Source of the DNA: Ruminococcaceae bacterium UBA6434
Lineage (GTDB): Bacteria; Bacillota; Clostridia; Oscillospirales; Acutalibacteraceae
Length of the DNA: 48,408 bases
Assembly (NCBI GenBank): GCA_002437245.1
Contig: DJOQ01000048.1
Coordinates: 1 to 48,408, forward strand
Direction of reading: 5' to 3'
Each line of letters opens with the position of its first letter. Within the stretch, counting starts at the first letter, position 1. The notes under the pieces were generated by a model. It was not told the origin of the DNA. It worked only from the letters and a program-made list of their open reading frames with translations, and did no database searches. Positions 16,424 through 24,368 of this stretch are shown here, piece after piece. The translations under genes were made by a program, and so were the position numbers.

Positions 16424-17380
16424 TCAGATTTTAATACCTTCACTTGCTTTTTTGAGAAGTTCACAGGATTCCTTGAGCTTCTTTTCTTCTTCATCGGTTA
16501 TATCAAGCGTAACTATTTCTCTGACGCCGTCTCTTCCTATAATGCTCGGTATACCCGCATAAACTCCGTTGATGTCATATTCTCCGCGGAACATTGAAGA
16601 AACAGTTAAGACGCTTTTTTCGTCGCCGAATATAGCTTTTACTATTCTTACCAAAGCCATTCCTATTCCGTAATAGGTGGCTTTTTTTGCTTCTATGATT
16701 TTCTGCGCGGCTCCTGTGACATCTTTAGCTATTTCATCAAGATCGGAAAGCTTAAATCTGTCAGGATTCTTTTCAACTATGCTTGTTATGCTCTTTGTTC
16801 CGACAAAAGCCTGTGACCACGGTACCATTTCGCTGTCTCCGTGCTCACCGATAACATATGCATGAACATTTTTGGGATCGACATTAAAATAGTCGCCGAG
16901 AAGGTAACGAAGTCGCGCCGTGTCAAGTGTAGTACCTGTGCCTATAACCTTTTTGCAATCGAATCCGGAAAGCTGCCACGTAATCTTGGTCATAATGTCA
17001 ACAGGGTTGGTTGCAACAAGGAAAATGCCGTTAAATCCAGAATAAATTATTGGGGATATTATCGTTTTAAAGACTTCGGTATTTCGCTGAAGCAAAGAAA
17101 GTCTGTCTTCACCCGGTTTTTGACCGACACCGGCGCATATAACTACTATATCGGCATCTCTGCAATCCGTGTAAGAACCTGCGTAAATTTTCATATTTGT
17201 TTTTGCAAAAGATAAACCGTGGTTAAGGTCCATGGCCTCTCCCTCTGCTTTTTGCTTATTTACATCAATCAGCACAAGCTCGTCGCAAACGCTTTCACAG
17301 AGCATGGCATATGCAAAACTCATTCCTACAAAACCGGTGCCGACTAAGGCTATCTTTTTTGTAAATCCGTATGTGTTCAT
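16424..17380 (-). CDS. ldh: L-lactate dehydrogenase
   Basis: A 318-residue NAD-dependent enzyme that reduces pyruvate to L-lactate in the cytoplasm and regenerates NAD+. The Rossmann loop GTGFVGMSFAYAML is near residue 15. Gln87 in GQKPGEDR stands where malate dehydrogenase has Arg. NPVDIMTKI and the catalytic GEHGDS segment follow. I use the ATG whose first base is at 17380, because AAAGGATG lies at the right distance; earlier start codons would add an unlikely tail. An inverted repeat between the -10 and the start suggests control. Confidence 0.94.
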   Translation of the reverse strand: MNTYGFTKKIALVGTGFVGMSFAYAMLCESVCDELVLIDVNKQKAEGEAMDLNHGLSFAKTNMKIYAGSYTDCRDADIVVICAGVGQKPGEDRLSLLQRNTEVFKTIISPIIYSGFNGIFLVATNPVDIMTKITWQLSGFDCKKVIGTGTTLDTARLRYLLGDYFNVDPKNVHAYVIGEHGDSEMVPWSQAFVGTKSITSIVEKNPDRFKLSDLDEIAKDVTGAAQKIIEAKKATYYGIGMALVRIVKAIFGDEKSVLTVSSMFRGEYDINGVYAGIPSIIGRDGVREIVTLDITDEEEKKLKESCELLKKASEGIKI

Positions 17381-17404
17381 TTGATTCATCCTTTCAATGT
17401 CAGT

Positions 17405-17443
17405 TGTTGTACTTGTTTTATACAACATTACGTTTTTAGTATA
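17405..17443 (-). promoter_or_regulatory. ldh promoter -10 and inverted-repeat operator
   Basis: On the minus strand a TATACT -10 (17438-17443) is followed by TGTTGTA-N9-TACAACA (17405-17427), a perfect 7-bp inverted repeat in the transcribed leader. A repressor bound there would block elongation or RNA polymerase. The -35 is weak (TTTATT at 17461-17466). Confidence 0.45.
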
Positions 17444-17604
17444 TCATTTTACCTGCAAATAATAAACCCAATTCGCATATTTTGGAAATTTTCGGCATTT
17501 TACGCATATGTAAAGCTAAAAATCAATTAATACTATTGAAAATTCTTCATTGACATATCGGCATTTTTTCTATTCTGTTTTGTCGGTGTTTTTTGTGTTT
17601 TGTA

Positions 17605-17639
17605 TTGAAACCGGTAATTGTTTGTGATACAATTAACAA
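17605..17639 (+). promoter_or_regulatory. Promoter of the aconitase X operon overlapped by a Rex-like site
   Basis: TTGAAA (17605-17610) and TACAAT (17628-17633) are 17 bp apart with a TGA extension. TTGTGAT-ACAA-TTAACAA at 17622-17639 fits the 18-base Rex operator layout (TTGTGA/TTGTTA halves and TTAACAA) and covers the -10. Rex binds DNA when NADH is low. About 70 bases separate it from the start codon. The rest of the 330-base gap holds only A/T-rich sequence and the ldh control region. Confidence 0.5.
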
Positions 17640-17710
17640 AATGTTTATGTAAAGTAATTATATTTTATATTATTTGCTTACACAAAAAACATAAAAAGGG
17701 GTTGTTATTT

Positions 17711-18982
17711 ATGGTTTTGACAAAAGAGCAACAAGCGCTTTTGGACGGAGAAAAAGGCGAAACCATGGCAAAGGTTATGAAAACTCTTGTTATGTACGGT
17801 GAAGCCTTCTGCGCAGAGCGCATGGTTCCCGTTACAAGCAAGTACGGGCATACTGTTATCAGCTTCGGAATAGGGGTTATGAAGCCGATATATGAGCTGT
17901 ATGATACTCTTCTTGAAGCCGGTGCTGTCAGCAAGCAGCCGTTTTCGGCCGACCCGAGACCGCTTGATAAAAACGTGCCGTCATCATTTTTGCAGGATGT
18001 TGTATTTAAGTTTATGTACAGTCAGCAAGAACGATATGAGTCACAGCTCAAGCGCTTTGGATTGATGGGTGATAAGGCATATACGTGCGCCTGTTATCTT
18101 CCTGAGGTCGGTAATACTCCGAAACGCGGCGAAATTTTATCTTGGGCTGAGTCCTCGGCTGTTGTATATGCTAACAGCGTTCTCGGAGCAAGATGCAACA
18201 GAAATTCTGGCATTATTGAACTTATGGGCTCTATTGCCGGTTTTGTGCCCGAATTCGGTTTGCTTACCGATGACGGCAGAAAGGCCGATTGGATAGTAGA
18301 GATTAAAACCTCAAAAAAACCTGAGGCTCAGATACTTGGTTCTGCCATCGGTATGAAGGTAATGGAAAAAGTACCTTATATCAAGGGACTTGATAAATGG
18401 ATAGGAAATGAGCTGAATGACGAAGCTTGTGCTTATCTCAAGGATTTCGGCGCCGCAACGGCGTCCAACGGCTCTGTCGGTCTGTATCATATTGAAAACC
18501 TGACGCCGGAAGCCGTTGATTACGGTGAAAAGCTTTTAAGGGATAACGCGCCTACATATATTATTGACGATGCGGAGCTTGAACGTGTTAAAAACAGTTA
18601 TCCGTGCATTTGGAAAGATCCGAATGCAACGCCTAAGCTTTGCTTTATGGGATGTCCGCATATGACATTAAAACAGCTTGAAATGTGGACGGAACGCGTT
18701 GAAAACGGCTTAAAGGAGTCGGGAAATAAGAAGGTTCTTGTTCCGACGGTATTCACGTCCGCTCCGGATGTTATTGAAGAGTTTAACAAAACCGAATACG
18801 CCGAGCGCCTTAAAAAGACCGGAGTCATATTGAGTTATATTTGCCCGCTTATGTATATGAACAATCCGTTATCAAAGAAGATGCCTGTTATTACTTCTTC
18901 AAATAAGCTTCGTACATATACAAGCGCAAAATTTTATTCGGATGACGAAATTGTACGCATTATAACAAAGGAGGGTAAATAA
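17711..18982 (+). CDS. Aconitase X, large (catalytic) subunit
   Basis: A 423-residue AcnX (DUF521) subunit, an Fe-S hydro-lyase distantly related to aconitase. Known bacterial two-subunit members dehydrate cis-3-hydroxy-L-proline; archaeal ones dehydrate phosphomevalonate. Family segments are SWAESSAVVYANSVLGARCNR, GFVPEFG, GSVGLYHIENLTPEA and the MGCPHMTLKQLE block. The ATG follows AAAAAGGGG. The small subunit starts one base after its stop, and an ene-reductase is third in the operon. That partner is not the usual pyrroline reductase, so the substrate may differ from hydroxyproline. Confidence 0.88.
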   Translation: MVLTKEQQALLDGEKGETMAKVMKTLVMYGEAFCAERMVPVTSKYGHTVISFGIGVMKPIYELYDTLLEAGAVSKQPFSADPRPLDKNVPSSFLQDVVFKFMYSQQERYESQLKRFGLMGDKAYTCACYLPEVGNTPKRGEILSWAESSAVVYANSVLGARCNRNSGIIELMGSIAGFVPEFGLLTDDGRKADWIVEIKTSKKPEAQILGSAIGMKVMEKVPYIKGLDKWIGNELNDEACAYLKDFGAATASNGSVGLYHIENLTPEAVDYGEKLLRDNAPTYIIDDAELERVKNSYPCIWKDPNATPKLCFMGCPHMTLKQLEMWTERVENGLKESGNKKVLVPTVFTSAPDVIEEFNKTEYAERLKKTGVILSYICPLMYMNNPLSKKMPVITSSNKLRTYTSAKFYSDDEIVRIITKEGK

Positions 18983-18983
18983 G

Positions 18984-19427
18984 ATGAGTAAATCATTTAA
19001 AGGTCGCGTTGTTACTCCGGGCAAAGTTAAAGCCGAAGCCTTAGTTTCACACGGCGGTTTTAATACCCTTGCAAGTTTTCAAATGGCTTTGATGTTCGGA
19101 GATAAACAGGTTAAGTGCGGCGATCAAAACAACAGCGATATTTATAAAAAGCCCATGATTGGCAAAGCGCTTTGCTTGCCGGAGACAATCGGTTCAACAA
19201 CCGGCGGAATGGTACTTTATGCAGCCTGTGCTCTTTCAAAGCAACCTGCTTGTATGTTGTTCTCTAAGCCGATTGATTCACTTGCAGCCTCCGGTGCGAT
19301 ACTTGCGGCAAATTGGACAAATGCTTCTATGCCGGTAGTTGATATGCTCGGTGATGAATTTCTTGACTATGTCAAGGACGGTATGACGGTTTCAATCGGT
19401 GATGACGGACTTGTCACGGTTGAATAA
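18984..19427 (+). CDS. Aconitase X, small (swivel) subunit
   Basis: A 147-residue DUF126 subunit that completes the AcnX active site. The segment KPMIGKALCLPETIGSTTGG holds the family loop with the catalytic-type Ser, and SKQPACMLFSKPIDSLAASGAILAA in shorter pieces matches the rest of the domain. It starts one base after the large subunit, preceded by GAGGGTAAATAAG, so coupled translation is likely. Length is normal. Confidence 0.9.
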   Translation: MSKSFKGRVVTPGKVKAEALVSHGGFNTLASFQMALMFGDKQVKCGDQNNSDIYKKPMIGKALCLPETIGSTTGGMVLYAACALSKQPACMLFSKPIDSLAASGAILAANWTNASMPVVDMLGDEFLDYVKDGMTVSIGDDGLVTVE

Positions 19428-19458
19428 CGATTGTCAAATTTTATAGGACGGTGATAAT

Positions 19459-21510
19459 ATGAAACAAGAATATGAGGCGTTGTTTACGCCGTGGCACATA
19501 GGTAACGTCGAAATCAAAAACCGTATTGTTCAATGTTCCATGGGCGGTACGTCAATATTCGGTTGGATGGAACCTAACCATTTTGATAAAGAGGCCGCAA
19601 ACTTTTTGCTTGAAAGAGCAAAAAACAATGTCGGTTTAATTTTGCCCGGTATTGCTCCAATCCGCGATACATTCGGCGGTAAGTGGTTGTATCAGAATAC
19701 AGGAAAATTCAAACAGCTTAAAGCTTTTATGGAAGAGTATCATAAGACCGGCGCAAAGCTTTTTATACAGTTAACGGCAGGGTTCGGTCGCTCTATGGCA
19801 GTAAATGACCTTATGGAAAAGATATATTGCAACAAAGCTTTACGTGTGCTTGCAAAGCCTATCCTTGATGTTGAATACCTTTGTGCAAGCGCTTCTCCGA
19901 ATCCAAACAGGTGGAGTGATAAAGTTCCGTCGAGAGCTTTAACAATTAAAGAAATCGACGAGATGATTGATGCTTTCGCGAGAACAGCCAAATTGTGTAA
20001 GGATGCAGGTGTGGACGGCGTTGAAATTCATGCGGTGCACGAGGGCTATTTGCTTGATCAGTTCACAATGAAATACACCAATCAGCGTACCGACGAATAC
20101 GGCGGTTCTTTTGAAAACCGCTACCGTTTCCCCGTTGAAATAGTAAAAGCCGTAAAAAGGGCATGCGGAGAAGAATTCCCGGTTTCCCTCAGATATTCGG
20201 TTGTTTCAAAGACTAAGGGATTCCGCCAAGGTGCTTTGCCCGGTGAAGAGTATACGGAAGTCGGCAGAGACATGGAAGAATCGGAGCGTGCCGCAAAATA
20301 TTTGCAGGATGCAGGTTATGATATGCTCAACTGCGACAACGGTACATACGATGCTTGGTATTGGGCACATCCTCCGGGATATATGCCTGAAAACTGCAAC
20401 CTGAAAGATGTAGAACACATAAAGAAATTTGTTGATATTCCTGTTGTTTGCGCAGGCAGAATGACACCCTCTGAGGGAGCAAAGGCTGTCAGCGAAAACA
20501 AAATTGACGCTGTTGGTTTTGCAAGACAATTCCTTACAGATCCGGCATGGGTTACAAAACTGATGGAAGACAGAGAAGAAGATATTAAGCCGTGTATCTG
20601 CTGCCATAATGCCTGCTTTAATATGGCACATTATGAGGGTGTACCGAATGTTCAGGATATGGACGACACTTCAAATATGTCACGTTGTGCGCTTAATCCG
20701 ATGACAATGCAGTCAAAGAAATATAAAATTGTTCCTGCAAGAGTTTCAAAATCAGTTGCAGTTATCGGCGGCGGTATAGGAGGTATGGAAGCCGCATTAG
20801 TTGCCGCTGCGCGCGGTCATGCCGTTACACTGTATGAAAAGACTGATAGGCTCGGCGGTATATTTATAGAGGCTGCCGCACCTTCATTTAAAGAAAAAGA
20901 CCGTGATTTGATTGAGTGGTACAGACGTGCAATTGAAAAATCATCTGTAACAGTTAAGCTTAACAGTGAGATTAAGAGATTTTCTGATATTTCCGCTGAT
21001 GAGATTATTGTTGCCACCGGCTCTGCAGCTAATAAACCTCCGATTCCGGGAATTGAGTATGCAATGGATGCAACAGCATATCTCGACGGCAAAGATGTAG
21101 GGGAAAATGTTGCGATTATCGGCGGTGGTTTAACCGGCTGTGAAATTGCTTACGACTTAATCCTCAAGGGCAAAAAGCCGACTGTTATTGAGATGAAAAA
21201 TGACCTTATAGCAGTTAAGGGTGTTTGCCTGGCCAATTCATCGTTCCTCAGAGAAATGTTAAAATACAAAAATGCTCCTGTTTATCTTAATACAAAGGTT
21301 AAAGAGATATTAAAGGACGGAGTGACTGTTGAAACAAGTGACGGTAAAACACAAAAAATAGCCGCAGATTCTGTTATTTTGTCTGTAGGTTATCATTCAA
21401 TGCCATTGTTCCCGGAGAGCAAAAATGTCCATTTGGTCGGTGACGCGGACCATGTCGGTAACTTACGTACCGTTATATGGCGTGCCTGGGACGTAGCCAT
21501 GAAGCTTTGA
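19459..21510 (+). CDS. FMN/FAD/Fe-S ene-reductase of the 2,4-dienoyl-CoA reductase family
   Basis: A 683-residue flavoenzyme: an Old Yellow Enzyme TIM barrel (residues 1-~370, IHAVHEGYLLDQF, TDEYGGSFENRY), a 4Fe-4S site (C379, C382, C386 and C410), then an FAD domain (AVIGGGIGGMEAA) and an NAD(P) domain (AIIGGGLTGCEIA). Relatives reduce activated C=C bonds with NAD(P)H (FadH, enoate reductase, BaiCD/BaiH). The spacer before the fourth Cys is longer than in FadH. It is third in the AcnX operon (31-bp gap), so it could reduce the product of the AcnX dehydration. The substrate is unknown. Confidence 0.9.
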   Translation: MKQEYEALFTPWHIGNVEIKNRIVQCSMGGTSIFGWMEPNHFDKEAANFLLERAKNNVGLILPGIAPIRDTFGGKWLYQNTGKFKQLKAFMEEYHKTGAKLFIQLTAGFGRSMAVNDLMEKIYCNKALRVLAKPILDVEYLCASASPNPNRWSDKVPSRALTIKEIDEMIDAFARTAKLCKDAGVDGVEIHAVHEGYLLDQFTMKYTNQRTDEYGGSFENRYRFPVEIVKAVKRACGEEFPVSLRYSVVSKTKGFRQGALPGEEYTEVGRDMEESERAAKYLQDAGYDMLNCDNGTYDAWYWAHPPGYMPENCNLKDVEHIKKFVDIPVVCAGRMTPSEGAKAVSENKIDAVGFARQFLTDPAWVTKLMEDREEDIKPCICCHNACFNMAHYEGVPNVQDMDDTSNMSRCALNPMTMQSKKYKIVPARVSKSVAVIGGGIGGMEAALVAAARGHAVTLYEKTDRLGGIFIEAAAPSFKEKDRDLIEWYRRAIEKSSVTVKLNSEIKRFSDISADEIIVATGSAANKPPIPGIEYAMDATAYLDGKDVGENVAIIGGGLTGCEIAYDLILKGKKPTVIEMKNDLIAVKGVCLANSSFLREMLKYKNAPVYLNTKVKEILKDGVTVETSDGKTQKIAADSVILSVGYHSMPLFPESKNVHLVGDADHVGNLRTVIWRAWDVAMKL

Positions 21511-21532
21511 TTTTATAACACAATAAACATTT

Positions 21533-21567
21533 AATCCCGACAGAATGAAACTCTGTCGGGATTTTTC
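21533..21567 (+). terminator. Rho-independent terminator of the aconitase X operon
   Basis: AATCCCGACAGA (21533-21544) pairs with TCTGTCGGGATT (21552-21563) over a seven-base loop, followed by TTT. Confidence 0.9.
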
Positions 21568-21638
21568 GTCATGTACGTTATTGATTTATTTGCACTTTTA
21601 GTATAAAATGTAAAAAGATTTTTTTGAGGTTAGGAACA

Positions 21639-22835
21639 ATGAAAAAAAGTTATAAATCAACGATGTATGCCTGCTTTACAGGGTATATTGTGCAAGCAAT
21701 TGTTAATAATTTTGTGCCGCTTTTATTTGTGACGTTTCAAAAAACATATGACATACCGTTATCTCAGATAACCGCTCTGATTACGGTTAACTTTGTCATA
21801 CAATTACTGATTGACCTCTTGTCGGCAGGATTTATCGACAAAATCGGTTATCGGGCATCGGCGGTAATGTCGCACGTTTTTGCTGCGGTCGGTCTTATTT
21901 TGTTAACTGTACTTCCCGAGGCTTTTGCATCACCGTTTGTCGGGCTCTTAACAGCCGTTATCATATATGCCGTCGGCGGCGGCATGCTTGAGGTTTTGGT
22001 TAGCCCTATAATAGAGGCGTGTCCCACCGACAACAAAGAAAAAACTATGAGTTTACTTCATTCATTTTACTGCTGGGGTCATATGGCGGTGGTTTTGCTA
22101 TCAACGTTGTTTTTTATGGCTTTCGGTATATCAAATTGGAAATTGTTAGCAATAATTTGGGCGATTATTCCTATAGTAAACGCTGTGTTTTTTACACAAG
22201 TTCCAATATATTCTTTGCACAAAGAAGGGGAAAAAGGTTTAACGCTTAAAGAACTTTGCCGCAATAAGATTTTTTGGTTAATGATGATAATGATGATCTG
22301 TTCCGGAGCCAGCGAACAGGCGGTAAGTCAATGGGCGTCAACATTTGCGGAACAGGGACTCGGTGTCAGCAAAACCGTCGGCGATCTTGCAGGACCGCTC
22401 GCTTTTGCCGCTCTCATGGGAACTTCACGTTTGTTATACGGCAAATTCGGCGATAAATTAAATCTCAATAAGTGTATGTTTTTTTCTGCGAGTCTTTGCG
22501 TTATTTCATACCTCTGCATTGCGTTGATACCCGTTCCGGTAATCGGTCTTATCGGCTGTGCACTATGTGGATTTTCCGTCGGCATCTTATGGCCCGGTAC
22601 ATTTAGCAAATCTTCGGCAGCCATCAAAAGAGGCGGAACGGTTATGTTTGCAATGCTGGCTCTTGCAGGTGATCTGGGATGTTCGGGAGGTCCTACTCTT
22701 GCGGGCTTGGTTTCGGGGAAATTCAACAACAATCTTCACATAGGTATTTTGTCGGCAATTGTATTCCCTTTGATTTTACTCTTATGCTTATTGGCAGAGA
22801 AGAAGAAAAAAGCGATATTTAAAGATAAACCGTAA
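21639..22835 (+). CDS. MFS transporter
   Basis: A 398-residue major-facilitator carrier with about 12 hydrophobic segments in the membrane. The first half has the loop AGFIDKIGYRASAVMSHVFA, a form of the MFS A-motif, and the second half has RLLYGKFGDKLNLNKCMFF at the matching place. I choose the ATG at 21639 with TAGGAAC/GAGG upstream rather than an in-frame TTG 15 bases earlier. It may import the substrate of the preceding AcnX operon, though a terminator separates them. Substrate unknown. Confidence 0.87.
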   Translation: MKKSYKSTMYACFTGYIVQAIVNNFVPLLFVTFQKTYDIPLSQITALITVNFVIQLLIDLLSAGFIDKIGYRASAVMSHVFAAVGLILLTVLPEAFASPFVGLLTAVIIYAVGGGMLEVLVSPIIEACPTDNKEKTMSLLHSFYCWGHMAVVLLSTLFFMAFGISNWKLLAIIWAIIPIVNAVFFTQVPIYSLHKEGEKGLTLKELCRNKIFWLMMIMMICSGASEQAVSQWASTFAEQGLGVSKTVGDLAGPLAFAALMGTSRLLYGKFGDKLNLNKCMFFSASLCVISYLCIALIPVPVIGLIGCALCGFSVGILWPGTFSKSSAAIKRGGTVMFAMLALAGDLGCSGGPTLAGLVSGKFNNNLHIGILSAIVFPLILLLCLLAEKKKKAIFKDKP

Positions 22836-22843
22836 AAAAGCAT

Positions 22844-22874
22844 TGACTTAGAGTTAACTCTAAGGTGTAAACTT
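22844..22874 (+). promoter_or_regulatory. MerR-type regulated promoter
   Basis: TTGACT (22844-22849) and TAAACT (22869-22874) are 19 bp apart, the overlong spacer typical of MerR-activated promoters. The spacer holds a perfect 18-bp palindrome, CTTAGAGTTAACTCTAAG (22848-22865), of the kind bound by AdhR/NmlR-like MerR proteins. No merR gene is in the window. Confidence 0.8.
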
Positions 22875-22901
22875 GATTTATAACTGAAAGGAGATTTTAT
22901 T

Positions 22902-23231
22902 ATGGTTAAACAGACAGCCGGCAGAGATGCTTTAGGAGAGTTTGCTCCGAAATTTGCAGAGCTTAATGATGATGTATTGTTCGGAGAAGTTTGGAGCAGA
23001 GAAAATGAACTTTCACTTCGTGACAGAAGCATTGTTACCGTAGTTTCTCTTATGTCTCAGGGACTTGTTGACGGCTCATTTAAATATCATCTCGAAAATG
23101 CAAAAAAGAACGGTGTTACCGCCGAAGAAATGGCAGAAATAATAACCCATGCCGCTTTTTATGCAGGTTGGCCAAAGGCTTGGGCGGCATTTAACATGGC
23201 AAAAGAGGTTTACGCGAAAGAAACAAAGTAA
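22902..23231 (+). CDS. Carboxymuconolactone decarboxylase-family protein
   Basis: A 109-residue all-helical protein of the CMD/AhpD fold. Family segments are LSLRDRSIVTVVSLMSQG and the AEEMAEIITHAAFYAGWPKAW block. It has no CxxC pair, so it is not an AhpD-type peroxidase partner; His residues (YHLEN, ITHAAFYAGW) could serve catalysis as in true carboxymuconolactone decarboxylases. GGAG lies ahead of the ATG. The MerR-type promoter points to induction by electrophiles, aldehydes or thiol stress. The actual reaction is unknown. Confidence 0.9.
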   Translation: MVKQTAGRDALGEFAPKFAELNDDVLFGEVWSRENELSLRDRSIVTVVSLMSQGLVDGSFKYHLENAKKNGVTAEEMAEIITHAAFYAGWPKAWAAFNMAKEVYAKETK

Positions 23232-23311
23232 TCCGTATTCGTATTGTTATATTGTTATAAAGATTATTTTGGCAAGGGAAAGATTTTATTTGCGTAGGCG
23301 ATTTCATTGAA

Positions 23312-23341
23312 AAAAGGACTTGTTTTTCAACAAGTCCTTTT
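23312..23341 (-). terminator. Terminator of the tRNA-Val transcript
   Basis: AAAAGGACTTG (23312-23322) pairs with CAAGTCCTTTT (23331-23341). Read on the minus strand it sits three bases after the tRNA CCA end and is followed by a T-run. Confidence 0.8.
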
Positions 23342-23343
23342 CC

Positions 23344-23420
<77 letters not shown>

Positions 23421-23506
23421 GAAGTAACATATTTATTATATCACGAAAACTTAAAAGCGCAAGAATAAAATCTGATTATAATGTAAGCGTAATTAACCGA
23501 AAAACA

Positions 23507-23535
23507 TTGAACATAATGTTATTTTATGTTATCTT
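23507..23535 (+). promoter_or_regulatory. Promoter with inverted-repeat operator for the membrane protein/acyltransferase operon
   Basis: TTGAAC (23507-23512) and TATCTT (23530-23535) are 17 bp apart. AACATAA-N7-TTATGTT (23510-23530) lies between the boxes, which suggests a repressor site. Confidence 0.5.
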
Positions 23536-23564
23536 ATTATCAGAATATATCAAGGGAGGTCAAA

Positions 23565-24368
23565 ATGAAAAATTTTGCAGATTATATCGACAGTTGCTTT
23601 GACCAAAAAACAGATACCGATGATATGTATCGGTATAAAAAAGAGTTGCTTAACAATATGCTTGATACGGCAAACAGTTTGCAGCGCTCTGGTCTTAAAG
23701 ATGAAAAAGTTATTTTTGATTTGACTTTAAGCGAATTTCCGGAGCCCGTCGAGGGCTTTCGCGAATATGAAAAGCAATTGGAAATCAAAAGACGCTCAAA
23801 AAGGAGACATTACCTGAATACGGTGCTTTCGTTGGCATATATTTTGCTCTTGACGGTTGTGTATCTCACTTACAGCTTCTTATCAAAAAATTGGGTACAT
23901 AGCTGGCTTATTATGGAGGGTGGAATTACTGCACTTATAATTTACCATTTTATGCGTTTGACTGTATTTACCGCCAAAAAGCGTTTATATCCGATATCCC
24001 GCATCCTTGTTGCCTTTTCCGTTATGTTGACGGCTGTTTTTGCATTTCTTGTGTGCAGAACCGCTTTGTACATCATGAACAGCTATCTTATATTCCTCGG
24101 TGCAATAGGGCTTATGTTTATCGGAGATGCCGTCTTCTCTGCGGTTACTCACCAAAAATTTGCTATAATCAATTATCTTTTATATATTCCCGCAGTTGCG
24201 GCTATGATATATGTTATTCTTGGGATTTTGGGAGCAGTAAGTTGGAATCCCGGTTGGCTTATTATGGTAGCTTCCGTGGCCTTGGATATAATTGTTGTGG
24301 TAATTGCCGTAGCCAGAAACAAGAATTTTGAAGTAGGGGAGGTTGATGATCAATGGAAAGGAAATTAA
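23565..24368 (+). CDS. Six-span membrane protein with cytoplasmic helical head
   Basis: A 267-residue protein of unknown function. Residues 1-~85 are charged and helical, resembling the N-terminal head of DUF1700-type proteins (MKNFADYIDSCFDQK, LLNNMLDTANSL). About six hydrophobic spans follow up to residue ~258. The ATG at 23565 follows GGGAGG. Its last 16 bases overlap the start of the condensation-domain-like gene, so the two are translationally coupled and probably work together, for example as a membrane partner or carrier of an acylated product. Confidence 0.75.
   Translation: MKNFADYIDSCFDQKTDTDDMYRYKKELLNNMLDTANSLQRSGLKDEKVIFDLTLSEFPEPVEGFREYEKQLEIKRRSKRRHYLNTVLSLAYILLLTVVYLTYSFLSKNWVHSWLIMEGGITALIIYHFMRLTVFTAKKRLYPISRILVAFSVMLTAVFAFLVCRTALYIMNSYLIFLGAIGLMFIGDAVFSAVTHQKFAIINYLLYIPAVAAMIYVILGILGAVSWNPGWLIMVASVALDIIVVVIAVARNKNFEVGEVDDQWKGN

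Noticed and set aside
17405..17427. ldh leader inverted repeat as a Rex site
   Set aside because: The TTGT and ACAA parts are one base too far apart for the 18-base Rex layout, and the inner bases do not match.
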